Shown in pieces: positions 36,409 through 36,939 of a stretch of 36,939 nucleotides of DNA. Source of the DNA: a virus; the IMG/VR virus record IMGVR_UViG_3300033995_000630, positions 1 to 36,939 of that record. The stretch is one strand, 5' to 3'. The notes beneath the pieces are model-generated. The model was not told where the DNA came from, ran no database searches, and saw only the letters and a program-made list of their open reading frames with translations. The position numbers were made by a program, and so were the translations under genes. Every line of letters begins with the position of its first letter. The stretch's first letter is position 1.

Positions 36409-36814
36409 GCTTCGTCCTCGAGGAAGGCGTCAGCCCGAACTCACTCAACAGGCTAGCCTTCATGGCAACCAGCGAGCGGTAGAGCGGCCCGGCCGGGTTT
36501 GGCTTGACGCCTCCCAGGTCGGTGTGCATCACCGCACCGCCCGCCCGCAGCTGCAGTAGGCACGACTGCTCAGCCGAGTGCACCTCGCATAGCGTGGCCA
36601 GGGCTTCGCCGTCGCCAGTGGTCAGCACGCCCATCCGCGACAAGATGCCGGCGAGCTCGTGCCACTTCGCCACGGCGATCTCGTCAACGGCGAGACGCTC
36701 GGGCATCGGAGGCACACCGATTGGTGCCGATGGCTCACGCTTTCGCGGCCCCTTAGCGGTGCCTTCAAGAATCCGAAGGGCTGTCGGCTTCGGCCTGCGT
36801 CCTGCTTTTGCCAC
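36347..36814 (-). CDS. small terminase (TerS), P27 family
   Basis: A 155-aa protein. AKAGRRPKPTALRILEGTAK at the N-terminus, NPAGPLYRSLVAMKASLLSE in the middle and FGLTPSSRTKL near the end are the P27-family landmarks. It would recognise the packaging site and load TerL. I use the GTG at 36814 with GAGGAG about seven bases ahead. Its last 62 bases overlap the TTG-started N-terminus of terL. It is the first gene of the late operon. Confidence 0.9.
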   Translation of the reverse strand: MAKAGRRPKPTALRILEGTAKGPRKREPSAPIGVPPMPERLAVDEIAVAKWHELAGILSRMGVLTTGDGEALATLCEVHSAEQSCLLQLRAGGAVMHTDLGGVKPNPAGPLYRSLVAMKASLLSEFGLTPSSRTKLATQVEVKKDELEEFFAAHG

Positions 36815-36939
36815 GATTACTCCTCGGGCGATTGTTAGGAACCACACGAAACTGCACGTTGCGTACCGCTCTAAGGGGCCAACTATCCCGGCTAAATTGT
36901 TGAAAAACCCCGGCGATTTCGATGCCGCGCACGCGGGCT

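Noticed and set aside
1-36939. tRNA, rRNA or CRISPR arrays
   Set aside because: No cloverleaf-like arms or evenly spaced direct repeats were found by reading; the repeats present are pairs or hairpins already described.

Overview
The window looks like a complete or near-complete genome of a temperate, tailed siphovirus-type phage (HK97-type head, long non-contractile tail). It is GC-rich, apart from a few AT-rich regulatory spots. No host housekeeping gene flanks it. The gene order also closes on itself: the HNH nuclease at the left edge reads leftward off the window towards a small terminase at the right edge, the usual HNH-TerS-TerL order. I therefore infer a circular or circularly permuted molecule opened between the late promoter and the small terminase. 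Several small proteins have a style I associate with planctomycete phages (for example the LT-x-AER-x-AIA / TLR-x-LL modules), so a planctomycete host is a reasonable but unproven guess.

Layout. Nearly everything is coded on the minus strand and reads right to left. The switch region lies at about 16.6-19.6 kb: a short helix-turn-helix regulator (17674-17910, minus) diverges from a tyrosine integrase (18126-19037, plus) and an excisionase-like HTH gene (19154-19627, plus). Leftward promoters there share a near-palindromic motif, TAGCGTCGGCGTTAG, three of them with the motif lying between or across the -35 and -10 boxes, suggesting one regulator controls the early operon. From 16.6 kb down to about 8.7 kb is the early/replication operon: RecT-like annealing protein, ParB-Dam fusion, a degenerate PD-(D/E)XK-like protein, a DnaD-like replication protein, a LexA DNA-binding domain and a complete DNA polymerase III beta clamp, tied together by 4-base ATGA/GTGA overlaps. 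From about 8.7 to 4.8 kb is an accessory block: hairpin repeats resembling integron attC sites around small genes, a RusA resolvase, a methyltransferase and two glycosyltransferases. From 4.7 to 0.8 kb is a probable lysis/host-contact block: small membrane proteins, a papain-like cysteine peptidase, a cysteine-rich lipoprotein and a tail-fibre-like protein.

The late block runs from the right edge leftward: TerS, TerL, portal, prohead protease, major capsid protein, head-tail connectors, tail terminator, tail tube, the two tail assembly chaperones joined by a -1 frameshift, tape measure, minor tail proteins, then a metallopeptidase, a phosphoesterase and a MazG-like protein ending at 19715. 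A lone glycosyltransferase sits between the capsid and connector genes.

The most striking observation is in the large terminase. Its reading frame is broken between the Walker A and Walker B motifs by exactly 50 nt that form a 16-bp perfect hairpin. The gap runs from one CTG codon to another CTG codon, and removing it restores a canonical terminase. This matches the geometry of the 50-nt ribosome-bypass gap of phage T4 gene 60; a recent palindromic insertion that killed the gene is the main alternative.
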